Positions 34,876-45,003 of a DNA stretch of 64,000 nucleotides are shown here, in pieces. The notes beneath the pieces were generated by a model. That model saw nothing but the letters and a program-made list of their open reading frames with translations. It made no database searches and had not been told where the DNA came from. Every line of letters starts with the position of its first letter. Position 1 is the first letter of the stretch. The DNA is from Sulfurovum sp. NBC37-1 (GTDB taxonomy: Bacteria > Campylobacterota > Campylobacteria > Campylobacterales > Sulfurovaceae): positions 992,001 to 1,056,000 of the forward strand of contig NC_009663.1 in assembly GCF_000010345.1 (NCBI RefSeq). The letters are read 5' to 3'. The translations under genes and the position numbers were made by a program.

Positions 34876-34894
34876 GTGGGACTAAAGTCCCCAC
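34876..34894. repeat. Hairpin repeat GTGGGACT-aa-AGTCCCCAC (copy 1)
   Basis: An 8-bp stem with a small interior AA and one bulged C is followed by TTCC. A second copy with a different stem but the same ACTAAAGT core and TTCC tail is at 54666-54684. It lies in the 161-bp spacer after cls, which also has imperfect outer inverted arms (34782-34803 against 34906-34926), so a small mobile unit is possible. Confidence 0.5.
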
Positions 34895-34944
34895 TTCCAG
34901 GTAAATAATGGCATTGGAGGTGCCCATGAGATGATGTTGGTCTG

Positions 34945-35299
34945 TCAGGAGAGATCTTCGATCGAATCTTTCTCCTCTTTCAGCACGTAGATGTACGTCT
35001 CCACATCCAGTTCGTCGTAGCGTTCCACGGTCACTTTGGAACGAACGAACTCTTCACCCTCAAATTCATCAAGAAAGTCCCAGTGCTCACAAAGATTGTC
35101 AGAGTAGAAAAGGTAGCCGTGTACCGTGTCGTCTTTGTCACTGAGCTTGATACCCGGGTAGCCCATGGAGGCCGGACCACCCAGCGCCTATGAGCTCTCC
35201 TTGCACGGTTGCGGGTACGAACTTTCCGACGATGTTCTCAAGGACATGGCCGTGAGGACAGCCCGGCATCAGCGTTCCGTAGACGAAAAGTGTTTCCAT
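34945..35299 (-). pseudogene. Gamma-glutamylcyclotransferase (AIG2-like), frameshifted
   Basis: Two frames encode one protein. From ATG 35299, METLFVYGTLMPGCPHGH through VQGELIGAGWSGL is the N-terminal AIG2/GGCT half with the YGTLxxG substrate loop. The C-terminal half (MGYPGIKLSDKDDTVHGYLF to the stop at 34945) lies in another frame, offset by one base. The break falls in the G/C-rich stretch near 35167-35182; removing one base there joins the halves cleanly. It may be a true frameshift mutation or a sequencing or assembly error. The family cyclises gamma-glutamyl amines; the catalytic Glu could be in DEFEGEEF. ATG 35299 overlaps the upstream PLD stop by one base (TAATG), so the gene was translationally coupled. 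Confidence 0.75.
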
Positions 35300-36894
35300 T
35301 ACAGATATCCTTCTATAGGGAAAAGAGAGAGTATGTCCGTCCCCAGAGTTTTTAGGAACCCGGCCCGGGGAGGCGTGTAGTAGACTTTCTCTTTTCCGTT
35401 CTCCAGAGTGTGCCAGACCGGTCCGTACTGTACCATGCCGTCATCTTCGGGTTCCAGTGGATGTTCGCCCCAGGTGACTCTGTAGAAATATTTCTCGTTC
35501 AGGATGGCTGAGAGTACTTTTTTATGGCCGCTTGCAAGCTTTTCGGAACTAATGATCATAAGGGTCTCGGTATTAAGCTTGTCGGACCTTGGATCGACAT
35601 TGGCCGAACCGACGACGAGACGGTCGTTATCGAGAATCATCATCTTGGTATGGAGCGATGCACTGAACGTTTTTTTGATCTTTTTCTTCTTCAGGGCCGT
35701 TTTCAGGCTTGTGGGTTTCAGTTCATACAGCACGACCCCCATCTGCACCAGGTCTCTGATGTACCATCTGTAGCCGCTGTAAACGGGGAAGACATCGGTG
35801 GAGGCGAGAGAGTTCGTCACAACGGTGACTTTGATGTGCTTCTTTCTCAATGCACGCAGTTCCTTCATCAACTCTTCCCCGGGGATGAAGTAGGGCGAAA
35901 CGATGATCAGGTCATGGTTGATGTGTTTCAGGTCCTCACTGATCTGTGAGGAGATATGGGTTTGCTTGTCATTCTCGTTCGTGGTGACCTTCTCGGGGTA
36001 GTCATAGTAAAAATCGGTCCGTTCCGCTACAGTCATTTGCAGGGTTTTTTGTGATATTTTCTTTAGAAAATTGGAACGGGACAAGGCAGTTCCTATAGGA
36101 CTATGCTGAAACTCCCTTACTTCCTTTTCAAGATTTTTTGCCACAATTTGGTACTCCGTTTTGTCGATACTACCATTGTCCAATACCTCATCAGAGGGGA
36201 CGGCCTCTTTGCTGTTCCAGTAAATGTCGAAGGAGCGGTAGATGTCAGGTACGACCTTTCCGATGGTAAGAATGTCGTAGTCAAGGAAGAGTATTTCATT
36301 ATCTGCCGCGTAGTAGACATCACCGATGTTCCTTCCCCCGATGATCGCGGAGGTTCCGTCGGCAATGAGCGCTTTGTTGTGCATACGTTTGCCGAGGCGG
36401 TCGATGTCGAAGAGGAGCGCCAGGTTACGGAATGACCTTCTCAGGCGGTTGGGGTTGAAAAGACGCAGTTCGATGTTGGGATGTGCGGCCAGTATGGCAA
36501 ATTCCCTGTCTTTGCCCGTTGTAATAAGGTCATCGAGCAGTATGCGGATCTTTACGCCCCTTTGGGCCGCTTTGAGCAAATGGTAAGAGAAGAAATTCCC
36601 CGTTCGGTCATCTTCATAAATGTAGTACTGTACATCCAGGCTTGTGCTGGCATGGTCGATCAGGAATATTCTTGCGGCAAGAGCATCCATGGGTTTTTCA
36701 AGTGGATAAAAGGCGGAATGCTTACCAAGGGGCCTGTCCGTCCTGGCCAGGTAATGGAGCAGCGGTGCTTTCCCTTTGGGAAGCTTGGTGAAACTTTTCT
36801 GTTTGGGCGGCAAGGATGCAGGGCTGCTATGGTTGCAGGCGGAAAGAAAGAGAAGGGTGGCAGCCAGTACTGCGGTATGTAAAAAACGGGACAT
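35299..36894 (-). CDS. Phospholipase D family lipoprotein (ClsC/YmdC-like)
   Basis: This 531-residue protein starts with a lipoprotein signal peptide (hydrophobic segment ending LLFLSAC, cysteine near residue 20). Two HKD motifs follow: MHNKALIADG with IIGGRN, and LHTKMMILDN with VVGSANVDPRS. This resembles the YmdC/ClsC branch of the PLD superfamily, whose E. coli member makes cardiolipin from PE and PG. The lipobox suggests anchoring on the periplasmic side, unlike ClsA. A TATACT -10 (36930-36935) and an AGGAAGGAAG ribosome-binding region precede it. It is coupled to the broken cyclotransferase gene by TAATG. Confidence 0.87.
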   Translation of the reverse strand: MSRFLHTAVLAATLLFLSACNHSSPASLPPKQKSFTKLPKGKAPLLHYLARTDRPLGKHSAFYPLEKPMDALAARIFLIDHASTSLDVQYYIYEDDRTGNFFSYHLLKAAQRGVKIRILLDDLITTGKDREFAILAAHPNIELRLFNPNRLRRSFRNLALLFDIDRLGKRMHNKALIADGTSAIIGGRNIGDVYYAADNEILFLDYDILTIGKVVPDIYRSFDIYWNSKEAVPSDEVLDNGSIDKTEYQIVAKNLEKEVREFQHSPIGTALSRSNFLKKISQKTLQMTVAERTDFYYDYPEKVTTNENDKQTHISSQISEDLKHINHDLIIVSPYFIPGEELMKELRALRKKHIKVTVVTNSLASTDVFPVYSGYRWYIRDLVQMGVVLYELKPTSLKTALKKKKIKKTFSASLHTKMMILDNDRLVVGSANVDPRSDKLNTETLMIISSEKLASGHKKVLSAILNEKYFYRVTWGEHPLEPEDDGMVQYGPVWHTLENGKEKVYYTPPRAGFLKTLGTDILSLFPIEGYL

Positions 36895-37038
36895 CTCTTT
36901 CTTCCTTCCTGCTCAATTTTTTTGGAAAAAGTATAGCCAAGAGTCTCTTATTGTGTCATGCAGTCCAAATGAAAAACTGTAATAAGGTGAGGGGAAAAAG
37001 CGTTAGGAAGGGAAGTATTCCGGCGTTTGGAATTGGAA

Positions 37039-38910
37039 TTACCAACTTCCGCCGCCACCGCCACCGCCACCGCCTCCGGAGAACCCTCCTCCCCCTGAAA
37101 AACCGCCACCGCCGCTCATACCGCTGCTTGAAGGCGGTGTGGATGTTGTCGCAACATTGGAAGCGAAATTATCTAGATCATCGAGATCTCCGTGATACCA
37201 GTCGGGTGAAGCAACCCCCATCAGAGGGAAAAAAGAGAGCCAGTGTTTTGTCTCATCAAAGAGAACAGCATAGGGCAGGGTTTTTTCAAGATAGAGAGGG
37301 TCGAGTGCCAGTCGTCTTTTGAGCTCATCTTTTTTGACGCGCGCTACGAACTCCTTGAAGCCGAGAAGCTGCTTGTGGGCATAGGCACCCTTCTGGGTGT
37401 ATTTCCCTATTTTTTTATAGGTATAGAAGAGTGCAAGAAGTAAGACGATGAACACGCCGAGCGGACCGGTCAGCAGTCCGCTCAGCGACATATCCGATTG
37501 AAGCAGACTGAGCAGAGGCCCTGAACCCGCCACTGCAAAAATGAGTCCGTAAAGCTTATAGGACCAGCCTTTATTCGAGAACGCTATACCAAGCCCAGCA
37601 CCGATGAAAACAATGGGAAAGAGCAGTAGGAAGATCACGTCTATGCCATAGGTTCGATAAAAGGTATAGACCAGAAGTGCAAAAGCGGGAAGCAGCCATA
37701 GAATGCTCTTGATAAGAAAGCTGTTTCTCGTTTTTTGGGGATTCTCTCCCATATATCCCTGCATGACAGACCATAGGTAGAGTTTTTCATTGATGGCATC
37801 AAAGCCTTTGCGCAGTTTTTTCGCTTTCGCTTCCGATTGTTTTGAGAGAACAAAGCTGTCCGTACCGTTGAAGAGTATCTTCTCAAGCAGGTATCTTTGG
37901 TCCCCAGTAAGCTCTTTGGTATCTTTGTCCAAGCGTTTGAGCAGAGGGTCGACCTTCTTTGATTCATGATATATTTCAAGATAACCGAGCTGCGCCAGTT
38001 CCAAGATCGCTGCGGCAAAATCTTTGTCATCGGCAAATTTATCGAGAATAAGCCCTGACTGCAAAAGACTGAGACCTTCTGGCGGTCCGTAGCGTACAGC
38101 AATGGAGCGGCGATCCTCAAATCCGGTATGCAGCTTGAGCGCCCGGTAAAAATAGAACAGATAGCCAACAAGCGCACCCCAGTGCCAGTGGGCAAGAAAC
38201 CATTCAGCAAAAGAGGCCTTGACATTGTCCCGGCCGTTCTGACCCAGTGTATCGGCAGGATAGGCAAGTTCGACCGTGGCACCCTCGTAAGGCTGCAAAG
38301 AGGGTACCTTTACCTGAAGATGCTGCGGATTCATCCATCTGCTCGTTGCACCCGATGCGGTCTCTCCATACTCTCCGGTATAGGTCGAGACTGCAACCAT
38401 TTGCCGGTTCAGCGAAGGAGGGAGGTAAATGTTGGCCGTCACATTCCGGATGGGAACGGCCCAGCCTGTCCCGATGATGTTCCAGCGTATGGCATCGTCG
38501 TATTCATTCTGTGCGGCTGGCAGGATACCTTTCTTGACACGGTAGGAGATGGTGTAAAGGTGATTGCCCGTAACAAAAGCACCGGAATTTCCGATCTTGA
38601 GACGTATGACCTTTCCGGCCTTTGCCGAGTCCATGACAGACTTCTGCCAGATCACTGGCTTTTCGTCCATCTGCACAGAAAATGCGTGCAGACCAAGATC
38701 TTTGATGACGCCGCTGTACTTTATGGTAAAGGGAATATCACGGAAAATACCGTGTTTTGACGCATTTTCAAAGTCATAGTCAATGGATTCTTTGATGGCG
38801 AGTTCACCGCTCTGTTCAACAGTGATGTTGACGGTATAGGCGCTGATGCGCTCTGCCCAAAGCTGTGTCGCACACAGAAGAAGCAGAGTGAGAAAGGTTT
38901 TTTTCAGCAT
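37039..38910 (-). CDS. DUF2207 membrane protein with glycine-rich tail
   Basis: This 623-residue protein has a signal peptide, then a DUF2207 beta-rich extracytoplasmic domain (ISAYTVNITVEQSGELAIKE, HGIFRDIPF), a first membrane helix near residue 240, a cytoplasmic domain and further helices near residues 400-500. The C-terminus ends in repeats of FSGGGG followed by ten glycines and SW, a common feature of this family. Function is unknown. The gene sits 11 nt downstream of lemA, and the DUF2207-LemA pairing recurs in many bacteria, which suggests a joint envelope role. Confidence 0.85.
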   Translation of the reverse strand: MLKKTFLTLLLLCATQLWAERISAYTVNITVEQSGELAIKESIDYDFENASKHGIFRDIPFTIKYSGVIKDLGLHAFSVQMDEKPVIWQKSVMDSAKAGKVIRLKIGNSGAFVTGNHLYTISYRVKKGILPAAQNEYDDAIRWNIIGTGWAVPIRNVTANIYLPPSLNRQMVAVSTYTGEYGETASGATSRWMNPQHLQVKVPSLQPYEGATVELAYPADTLGQNGRDNVKASFAEWFLAHWHWGALVGYLFYFYRALKLHTGFEDRRSIAVRYGPPEGLSLLQSGLILDKFADDKDFAAAILELAQLGYLEIYHESKKVDPLLKRLDKDTKELTGDQRYLLEKILFNGTDSFVLSKQSEAKAKKLRKGFDAINEKLYLWSVMQGYMGENPQKTRNSFLIKSILWLLPAFALLVYTFYRTYGIDVIFLLLFPIVFIGAGLGIAFSNKGWSYKLYGLIFAVAGSGPLLSLLQSDMSLSGLLTGPLGVFIVLLLALFYTYKKIGKYTQKGAYAHKQLLGFKEFVARVKKDELKRRLALDPLYLEKTLPYAVLFDETKHWLSFFPLMGVASPDWYHGDLDDLDNFASNVATTSTPPSSSGMSGGGGFSGGGGFSGGGGGGGGGGSW

Positions 38911-38921
38911 GAAGGAGCTAC

Positions 38922-39485
38922 TTAAAGGTCGATCTTCGGCATTTTTTTGACCGCTTCGGCTTCGCTCTCGTCCAGCTGGAAGTATTCACGCGGTTTGAAG
39001 TTGAATTTCTGTGCAACAAAAAGGTCGGGGAAGGACTCAAGTTTTGCATTGTAGTCTCTGACAATGGCATTGTAGTAGCGTCTTGCATTCTGAATGGTCT
39101 CTTCCAGACGGCTCAGTTCACCCTGAAGATGCAGAAAATTTTCATTGGCTTTAAGATCTGGGTAGGCTTCCGCCAAAGCGAAGAGTTTGCCCAACGCACC
39201 TGAAAGCATATTGGCCGCGGCGGCTTTTTCATCTACAGAAGTTGCGGTAAGGCCAACCTGACGCGCCTTAATGACCTTTTCAAGTGTATCGGCCTCGTAT
39301 TCTTTGTATCCTTTAACCGTATCGACCAGTGCCGGTATGAGATCGTAGCGCCGTTTAAGCTGTACATCGATGTCAGACCAAGCGGCATCAATGCCGGCTC
39401 TCAGTGAAACGAACTTGTTATAGATCGAGATCAGATATACGCCGATACCCACGATAATAAGCAGTATTATATTTCCAAAACTCAT
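38922..39485 (-). CDS. lemA: LemA family protein
   Basis: This 187-residue protein has one N-terminal membrane helix (residues 5-24) and a helical domain with the LemA signature: RAGIDAAWSDIDVQLKRRYDLIPALV, ANENFLHLQGELSRLEETIQNARRYYN and the NFKPREYF end. LemA proteins have an outward-facing N-terminus and unknown biochemical role. The RBS AGGTTAAAA lies just before ATG 39485. It is followed closely by the DUF2207 gene, forming a two-gene operon. Confidence 0.93.
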   Translation of the reverse strand: MSFGNIILLIIVGIGVYLISIYNKFVSLRAGIDAAWSDIDVQLKRRYDLIPALVDTVKGYKEYEADTLEKVIKARQVGLTATSVDEKAAAANMLSGALGKLFALAEAYPDLKANENFLHLQGELSRLEETIQNARRYYNAIVRDYNAKLESFPDLFVAQKFNFKPREYFQLDESEAEAVKKMPKIDL

Positions 39486-39572
39486 ATTTTTAACCTCCAG
39501 ATATAATGATTATTAACATTATATCAAATATTTGTGTCAAAAAAGTGCTAAAATATATAGAATACAAGTTTG

Positions 39573-39581
39573 TGTTATACT
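39573..39581 (+). promoter_or_regulatory. Extended -10 (TGTTATACT) before the 5'-nucleotidase gene
   Basis: TGTTATACT at 39573-39581 lies 19 nt before ATG 39601. Transcription near 39588 would leave a leader of about 13 nt without a clear Shine-Dalgarno. The spacer is shared with the divergent lemA operon. Confidence 0.4.
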
Positions 39582-39600
39582 TCCCTAAAAAAGAATAATT

Positions 39601-40491
39601 ATGGCCTATGACCTTCAGGACAAACTCGTTATCGCTATCTCATCCCGTGCATTGTTCGACCTGGAAGAGGAGAATGCCATTTTTGACAGAGATGGGCTGG
39701 AGAGCTACTACAAACACCAGCTTGAACACCTTGACAACCCTCTTGCAAAAGGTTCGGCTTTCAGGTTCGTCCAGAACCTGCTTGCGATAAATAAGAAGTT
39801 CGATAACAAACTCATTGAAGTGATCATCCTCTCACGGAACAATGCGGCTACGGGTCTTCGCATAGGACGCTCCATCGAGCACTATGCCCTCGATATCGAA
39901 CGTACAGGCTGGACGGCCGGTACACCTGTCGCACGCTATCTCAATGCTTTCAAAGTTGATCTTTTTCTCTCGGTTTATGCACCGGATGTGGAAGAAGCGG
40001 TCAATTCGGGAGTGGCTGCAGCCACCATACTTCCTCATACGCCCATTACTTCCGAAGAGAGTGATATGGTCAAAATAGCCTTCGATGGTGACGCAGTGAT
40101 CTTCGGAGATGAGAGCGAACGTGTCTATCAGAAAGAGGGGTTGGAAGCTTTCATCGAGCATGAACGCCGTAATGCCAAAAACCCGCTCAGCAAGGGGCCT
40201 TTCTTTAAGTTCCTCAAAACGATCTCGGAGATACAGGATAAATTCCCTATGGAGTCCTCTCCCATTCGTACGGCATTGATCACGGCGCGGAACTTCTCCA
40301 CACATGAGAGAGTGCTTGGGACACTGGAGGGATGGGGTGTCCGTGTTGACGAAGCCTTTTTTCAGGGTGGCGTACAGAAATATGAGGTGGTAAAAGCCTT
40401 TGGAGCAGATATTTTCTTTGATGACCAGGATGCACATCTGGAATATACGGCCAAAGAGACACCCTCTGCAAAAGTGCCGTACCAGCATTGA
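39601..40491 (+). CDS. 5'-nucleotidase (cytosolic NT5C1-like family)
   Basis: This 296-residue protein matches the family of eukaryotic cytosolic 5'-nucleotidase 1 and its bacterial relatives: LVIAISSRALFDLEEEN at the N-terminus, NNAATGLRIGRSI, VKIAFDGDAVIFGDESE in the middle and ADIFFDDQDAHLE near the end. It should dephosphorylate nucleoside monophosphates. The motifs carry the Asp residues expected of a HAD-like phosphatase, although the first motif lacks the usual DxDxT form. Monocistronic with its own promoter. No signal peptide, so cytoplasmic. Confidence 0.83.
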   Translation: MAYDLQDKLVIAISSRALFDLEEENAIFDRDGLESYYKHQLEHLDNPLAKGSAFRFVQNLLAINKKFDNKLIEVIILSRNNAATGLRIGRSIEHYALDIERTGWTAGTPVARYLNAFKVDLFLSVYAPDVEEAVNSGVAAATILPHTPITSEESDMVKIAFDGDAVIFGDESERVYQKEGLEAFIEHERRNAKNPLSKGPFFKFLKTISEIQDKFPMESSPIRTALITARNFSTHERVLGTLEGWGVRVDEAFFQGGVQKYEVVKAFGADIFFDDQDAHLEYTAKETPSAKVPYQH

Positions 40492-40708
40492 TACTATTTA
40501 ATATTATACCTCATTTATTTTGACTACTTAAATTTAAGTTAAGTATTTGTTATTTTTCGATTAATTAAATTTATGTAATATTCCGAAATCAAATAATAAA
40601 GGATCAACTATAGTAGCAAATATATATCAGATCAGAAACCAGCAAAACAAAACCTTTTTTTCAAAACTATCAAGCAGATTAATCACCAACAGACTCTTTG
40701 CCGTTATT

Positions 40709-41215
40709 GTGACACTATTTATCACTACGACATCTTCCAATGCCTATGCCAAACTGGCCAAGACGGCAGGCTTGAAGCCGGCCACTATGAAACAGATCGT
40801 TAAAAAAGTGGTAAAAGTGGAAAGCACTACGGGAAGCTATCATGCGCACAACCGTAAGAGCGGTGCTTATGGACGTTACCAGATCATGCCTAAAACGGCC
40901 AGAGCCTATGCTAAGAAACTACATATCCCCTACAGCAAATGGAAACAGCCCAGAAACCAGGACAGGATATTCGAAGCGATCATGGCAGACAATATCCGCA
41001 GTTTGAAGCGTAACGGTCTCAAAGTGAATGCTTTTTCCATTTACGGTACACATCAGCAGGGTGCCGGCGGTTTTCATGCCATCATGAAAAGCAAAAAACT
41101 CAGCAAAAATCTTGAAAGAAACCTTCGAAACAATCTTCCCAAAAGATTGAGCAGAGTGCACAGAAGCAAACTCAGACTTGTGTGGATGAGATATTGGAAG
41201 AAAAAATTCGCATAA
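40709..41215 (+). CDS. Small transglycosylase-like exported protein, start uncertain
   Basis: The 168-residue form from GTG 40709 has an SLT-like motif block: VVKVESTTGSYHAH with a possible catalytic Glu, then GAYGRYQIMPKTARAYAKKL. The rest is basic. This suggests a peptidoglycan-cleaving or binding role in the periplasm. GTG 40709 leaves a truncated export signal (MTLFITTTSSNAYA) with no basic start. Reading the same frame upstream adds RLITNRLFAVIV, a normal signal peptide core, and stays open to 40565, but no ATG, GTG or TTG occurs there. AAAGGA at 40598-40603 is 6 nt before an ATA codon at 40610, the best-placed candidate start. Confidence 0.6.
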   Translation: MTLFITTTSSNAYAKLAKTAGLKPATMKQIVKKVVKVESTTGSYHAHNRKSGAYGRYQIMPKTARAYAKKLHIPYSKWKQPRNQDRIFEAIMADNIRSLKRNGLKVNAFSIYGTHQQGAGGFHAIMKSKKLSKNLERNLRNNLPKRLSRVHRSKLRLVWMRYWKKKFA

Positions 41216-41246
41216 TCTTTCAGGTTTCTTCCTTTGGAGGTACCTC

Positions 41247-42389
<1,143 letters not shown>

Positions 42390-42453
42390 TTAATGCTGTG
42401 ATTATATCTGAATTTCCATTTTGAAATGCAGGTTGAAGCCAAATAGGTCATCA

Positions 42454-43887
42454 ATGAAGAATATCCTTATACTCGCCGACGGCAGTATCGCCAAACATTT
42501 CCTGGAGTGGGTCGACAAGAAGAGGGTGGCGGAGAACCATTACTATGTCACCTACTACAATGATGATGTACTTCCTGAAAAACTGGGAAAGAATATTACA
42601 CTGATCAAGGCAGATCCCACCAGTTTCTCCAAGCTTGACAAGATCATGATGGAAGTGAAGTATACTCTCGTTTTCATCGTCATGCAGGATATTGACGATA
42701 CGAAATATGCGCTGAACAACATACAGCTTCTTGATGACAAAGCCAGAATAGTACTGGTGAACCAGTGGGATGAAGAGACAGTGGGAGAAGGGTTGGAGAA
42801 TGTGATACTTCTCCATGTCGACGATCTGATAGCGGCACATCTGTATGACCATCTTCCCAATGTACCTGTCGTCGCCCAGAATGTCGGTTTGGGGCAGGGG
42901 GAGATCATGGAGGTCCATGTTCCGTTTGGAAGCACCTATGCCTTCAGACATGTGGGCTCCATTCTGCAGAGAAAATGGAAGATCGCTGCGATCTACCGTA
43001 ACGACAAGCAGATTATCCCCAACAACGCCACGATGATACGCCCGAACGATACCCTGTTGATACTGGGAAAACCCATCGTGCTCAACGGCGTCTACAAGAC
43101 CATCAACAAACGTATCGGTCTTTTCCCCGAACCATTCGGGCGGGATCTCTTCCTGATACTGGATCTTCGTTTTGACCATGACAATGCCCTGATCTATCTC
43201 AAAGAGAGTATCTACCTTCTGGAGAAATTGGAAGAAAAAAAACTCTATATACGCATTCTCTATCCCAATGACTTTAAACTGGTAGAAGAGCTTAAGAGCT
43301 ATGAAACAGAAAATATCATCATCAGTACCTGTTATGATGATCAGGATATCAAAACGCTCATAGAGTATGACATCCAGCAATACGATATAGGACTGGTACT
43401 TAACAGTATAGAACGTTTTGAATCGGAAGACCTCAAAGAAACGCTGTATGAGCTTAGAAAAGTGGTTTATCTTTTCGGTGATGACCTGCTTTACAATGTC
43501 AAAGAAGCAGTGGTTTTGATGGAAAATGAAAAAGAAAAGATGGAATCCATCTCGTCCACGGCATTTGATATCTCCGAATCACTCGAACTCAAACTCTCTC
43601 TTTGTGATTTTGATCCGGAAGGTGATTTTGACAGCAAAAAGATCATCATCGAACACTACGAGACGCTGACACATATTTTTGGTATGGACATTCACATAGA
43701 ACAGAAGATCGCCAATCCGATCAGAGAGTTGGACAATATGGTGGATGTACTCCAGATAGGCGCTTTTGAAAAAGAGCTGAACACATACAATGTCATGCGG
43801 CTGATCTCGACGAAGGTGAGCGACTTCCTGCTTACTACGAAAAAACACCCCAAACTTCTGGTGCCTTTTGCGCTGAGCGAGGGATGA
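42454..43887 (+). CDS. TrkA-like (RCK_C-containing) potassium-channel regulator homologue, COG3400 type
   Basis: From ATG 42454 this 477-residue protein has an N-terminal nucleotide-binding-like region (NILILADGSIAKHFLEWV, then FIVMQDIDDTKYALNN). A TrkA-C/RCK_C domain follows near residues 155-215 (GEIMEVHVPFGSTYAFRHVG, RPNDTLLILGKP). A long C-terminal region of unknown type then carries DLFLILDLRFDHDNA. It is cytoplasmic, with no membrane helices. Similar proteins in Campylobacterota are annotated as TrkA-C-containing regulators of ion transport, but the partner channel is not known. The glycine pattern of a classical Rossmann loop is weak here. A TTG at 42421 is a less likely start. Confidence 0.75.
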   Translation: MKNILILADGSIAKHFLEWVDKKRVAENHYYVTYYNDDVLPEKLGKNITLIKADPTSFSKLDKIMMEVKYTLVFIVMQDIDDTKYALNNIQLLDDKARIVLVNQWDEETVGEGLENVILLHVDDLIAAHLYDHLPNVPVVAQNVGLGQGEIMEVHVPFGSTYAFRHVGSILQRKWKIAAIYRNDKQIIPNNATMIRPNDTLLILGKPIVLNGVYKTINKRIGLFPEPFGRDLFLILDLRFDHDNALIYLKESIYLLEKLEEKKLYIRILYPNDFKLVEELKSYETENIIISTCYDDQDIKTLIEYDIQQYDIGLVLNSIERFESEDLKETLYELRKVVYLFGDDLLYNVKEAVVLMENEKEKMESISSTAFDISESLELKLSLCDFDPEGDFDSKKIIIEHYETLTHIFGMDIHIEQKIANPIRELDNMVDVLQIGAFEKELNTYNVMRLISTKVSDFLLTTKKHPKLLVPFALSEG

Positions 43888-43950
43888 TAGTGCATATTAA
43901 GGGCATTTAAGATAAAATAAAAGCATTATCTTTATGCAAGGTTATCCCAA

Positions 43951-45003
43951 ATGATCGTCCCTATTGAACTGGCCCATACAAAAAACATTACCTACGATAT
44001 CACTATCGATGCACTCCCCCAACTTACTTTCGATACCAAAGTTGCCGTAGTGACCAATCCCACTGTGGCGGGTTACCACCTTCAAACACTGCTTGCACAC
44101 ATAAAAGCACCGCAGCTTGAGGTGATCACCGTACCCGACGGAGAGGAATACAAGACACTTGAGACGGTAGAGACGATCCTCAATGAGCTTTTTGAACATA
44201 AGTTCGACAGAAAATCCCTTCTGATCGCATTTGGCGGCGGGGTCATTGGAGACATGACCGGGTTTACGGCAAGTCTTTACCAGCGCGGGATCGATTTCAT
44301 TCAAATCCCTACGACACTGCTTTCACAGGTCGATGCGAGTGTTGGAGGGAAAACAGGTGTAAACAACAGGTATGGCAAGAACCTTATCGGTGCGTTCTAC
44401 CAGCCAAAAGCGGTCTATATCGATCCCGCATTTTTGAAAACCCTTCCTTCGAGGGAATTTTCAGCCGGTGTGGCAGAGATCATCAAAATGGCGGTGATGT
44501 TTGACAAAGACTATTTTGAATTCCTGGTCACTGCCGATCTGAGCGATGAAGAGGTACTCAAAGAGACGATACGTAGAAGCGTAGAGCTCAAAGCCTGGGT
44601 AGTCAACCAGGATGAAAAGGAAGCAGGGATACGCGCCGTACTCAACTATGGACACACCTTCGGCCACGTGGTCGAGAACGAGACCGGCTATACTACCTAT
44701 CTTCACGGTGAAGCCGTTGCGATCGGTATGGTCATGGCAAACGCGCTGGCAGTCGAACTTGGCCTGTTGGGTGAAACCGAGGCTGATCGTATCAAAGCAC
44801 TTTTGGAAAAAGCTTCTCTGCCGACACACTACACGATCAAAGATGTGGATGATTTCTATGAGCACTTCTTCCTGGACAAGAAGAGTGCGAACAACAGTAT
44901 AAAATTCATTTTGCCTGAAGGCATAGGCGGACATAAAATTGTCAGCGATATCGATGAGAGCGTGGTAAAGAATGTTTTGAAGAAGTTTGAGGAAGAGGTA
45001 TGA
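43951..45003 (+). CDS. aroB: 3-dehydroquinate synthase
   Basis: This 350-residue enzyme of the shikimate pathway converts DAHP to 3-dehydroquinate. It has the NAD-binding GGGVIGDMTGF near residues 92-102, QIPTTLLSQVDASVGGKTGVN, and metal ligands in EIIKMAVMFD and YGHTFGHVVE. The AroB pattern is complete. It heads an operon in which every following gene overlaps or nearly overlaps the previous one: MscS channel, mtaB, ftsH-like and bioV. The same order occurs, as I recall, in Helicobacter pylori (HP0283 onwards). Confidence 0.95.
   Translation: MIVPIELAHTKNITYDITIDALPQLTFDTKVAVVTNPTVAGYHLQTLLAHIKAPQLEVITVPDGEEYKTLETVETILNELFEHKFDRKSLLIAFGGGVIGDMTGFTASLYQRGIDFIQIPTTLLSQVDASVGGKTGVNNRYGKNLIGAFYQPKAVYIDPAFLKTLPSREFSAGVAEIIKMAVMFDKDYFEFLVTADLSDEEVLKETIRRSVELKAWVVNQDEKEAGIRAVLNYGHTFGHVVENETGYTTYLHGEAVAIGMVMANALAVELGLLGETEADRIKALLEKASLPTHYTIKDVDDFYEHFFLDKKSANNSIKFILPEGIGGHKIVSDIDESVVKNVLKKFEEEV

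Noticed and set aside
37039-37130. Repeated GGC/CCG triplets at the end of the DUF2207 gene as a CRISPR or satellite
   Set aside because: They encode the in-frame glycine-rich tail typical of the family; no spacer structure.
40490-40708. tRNA or small RNA gene in the AT-rich spacer after the 5'-nucleotidase gene
   Set aside because: No cloverleaf or TTCGA-type T-loop; most of the stretch is explained as the open upstream extension of the transglycosylase frame.
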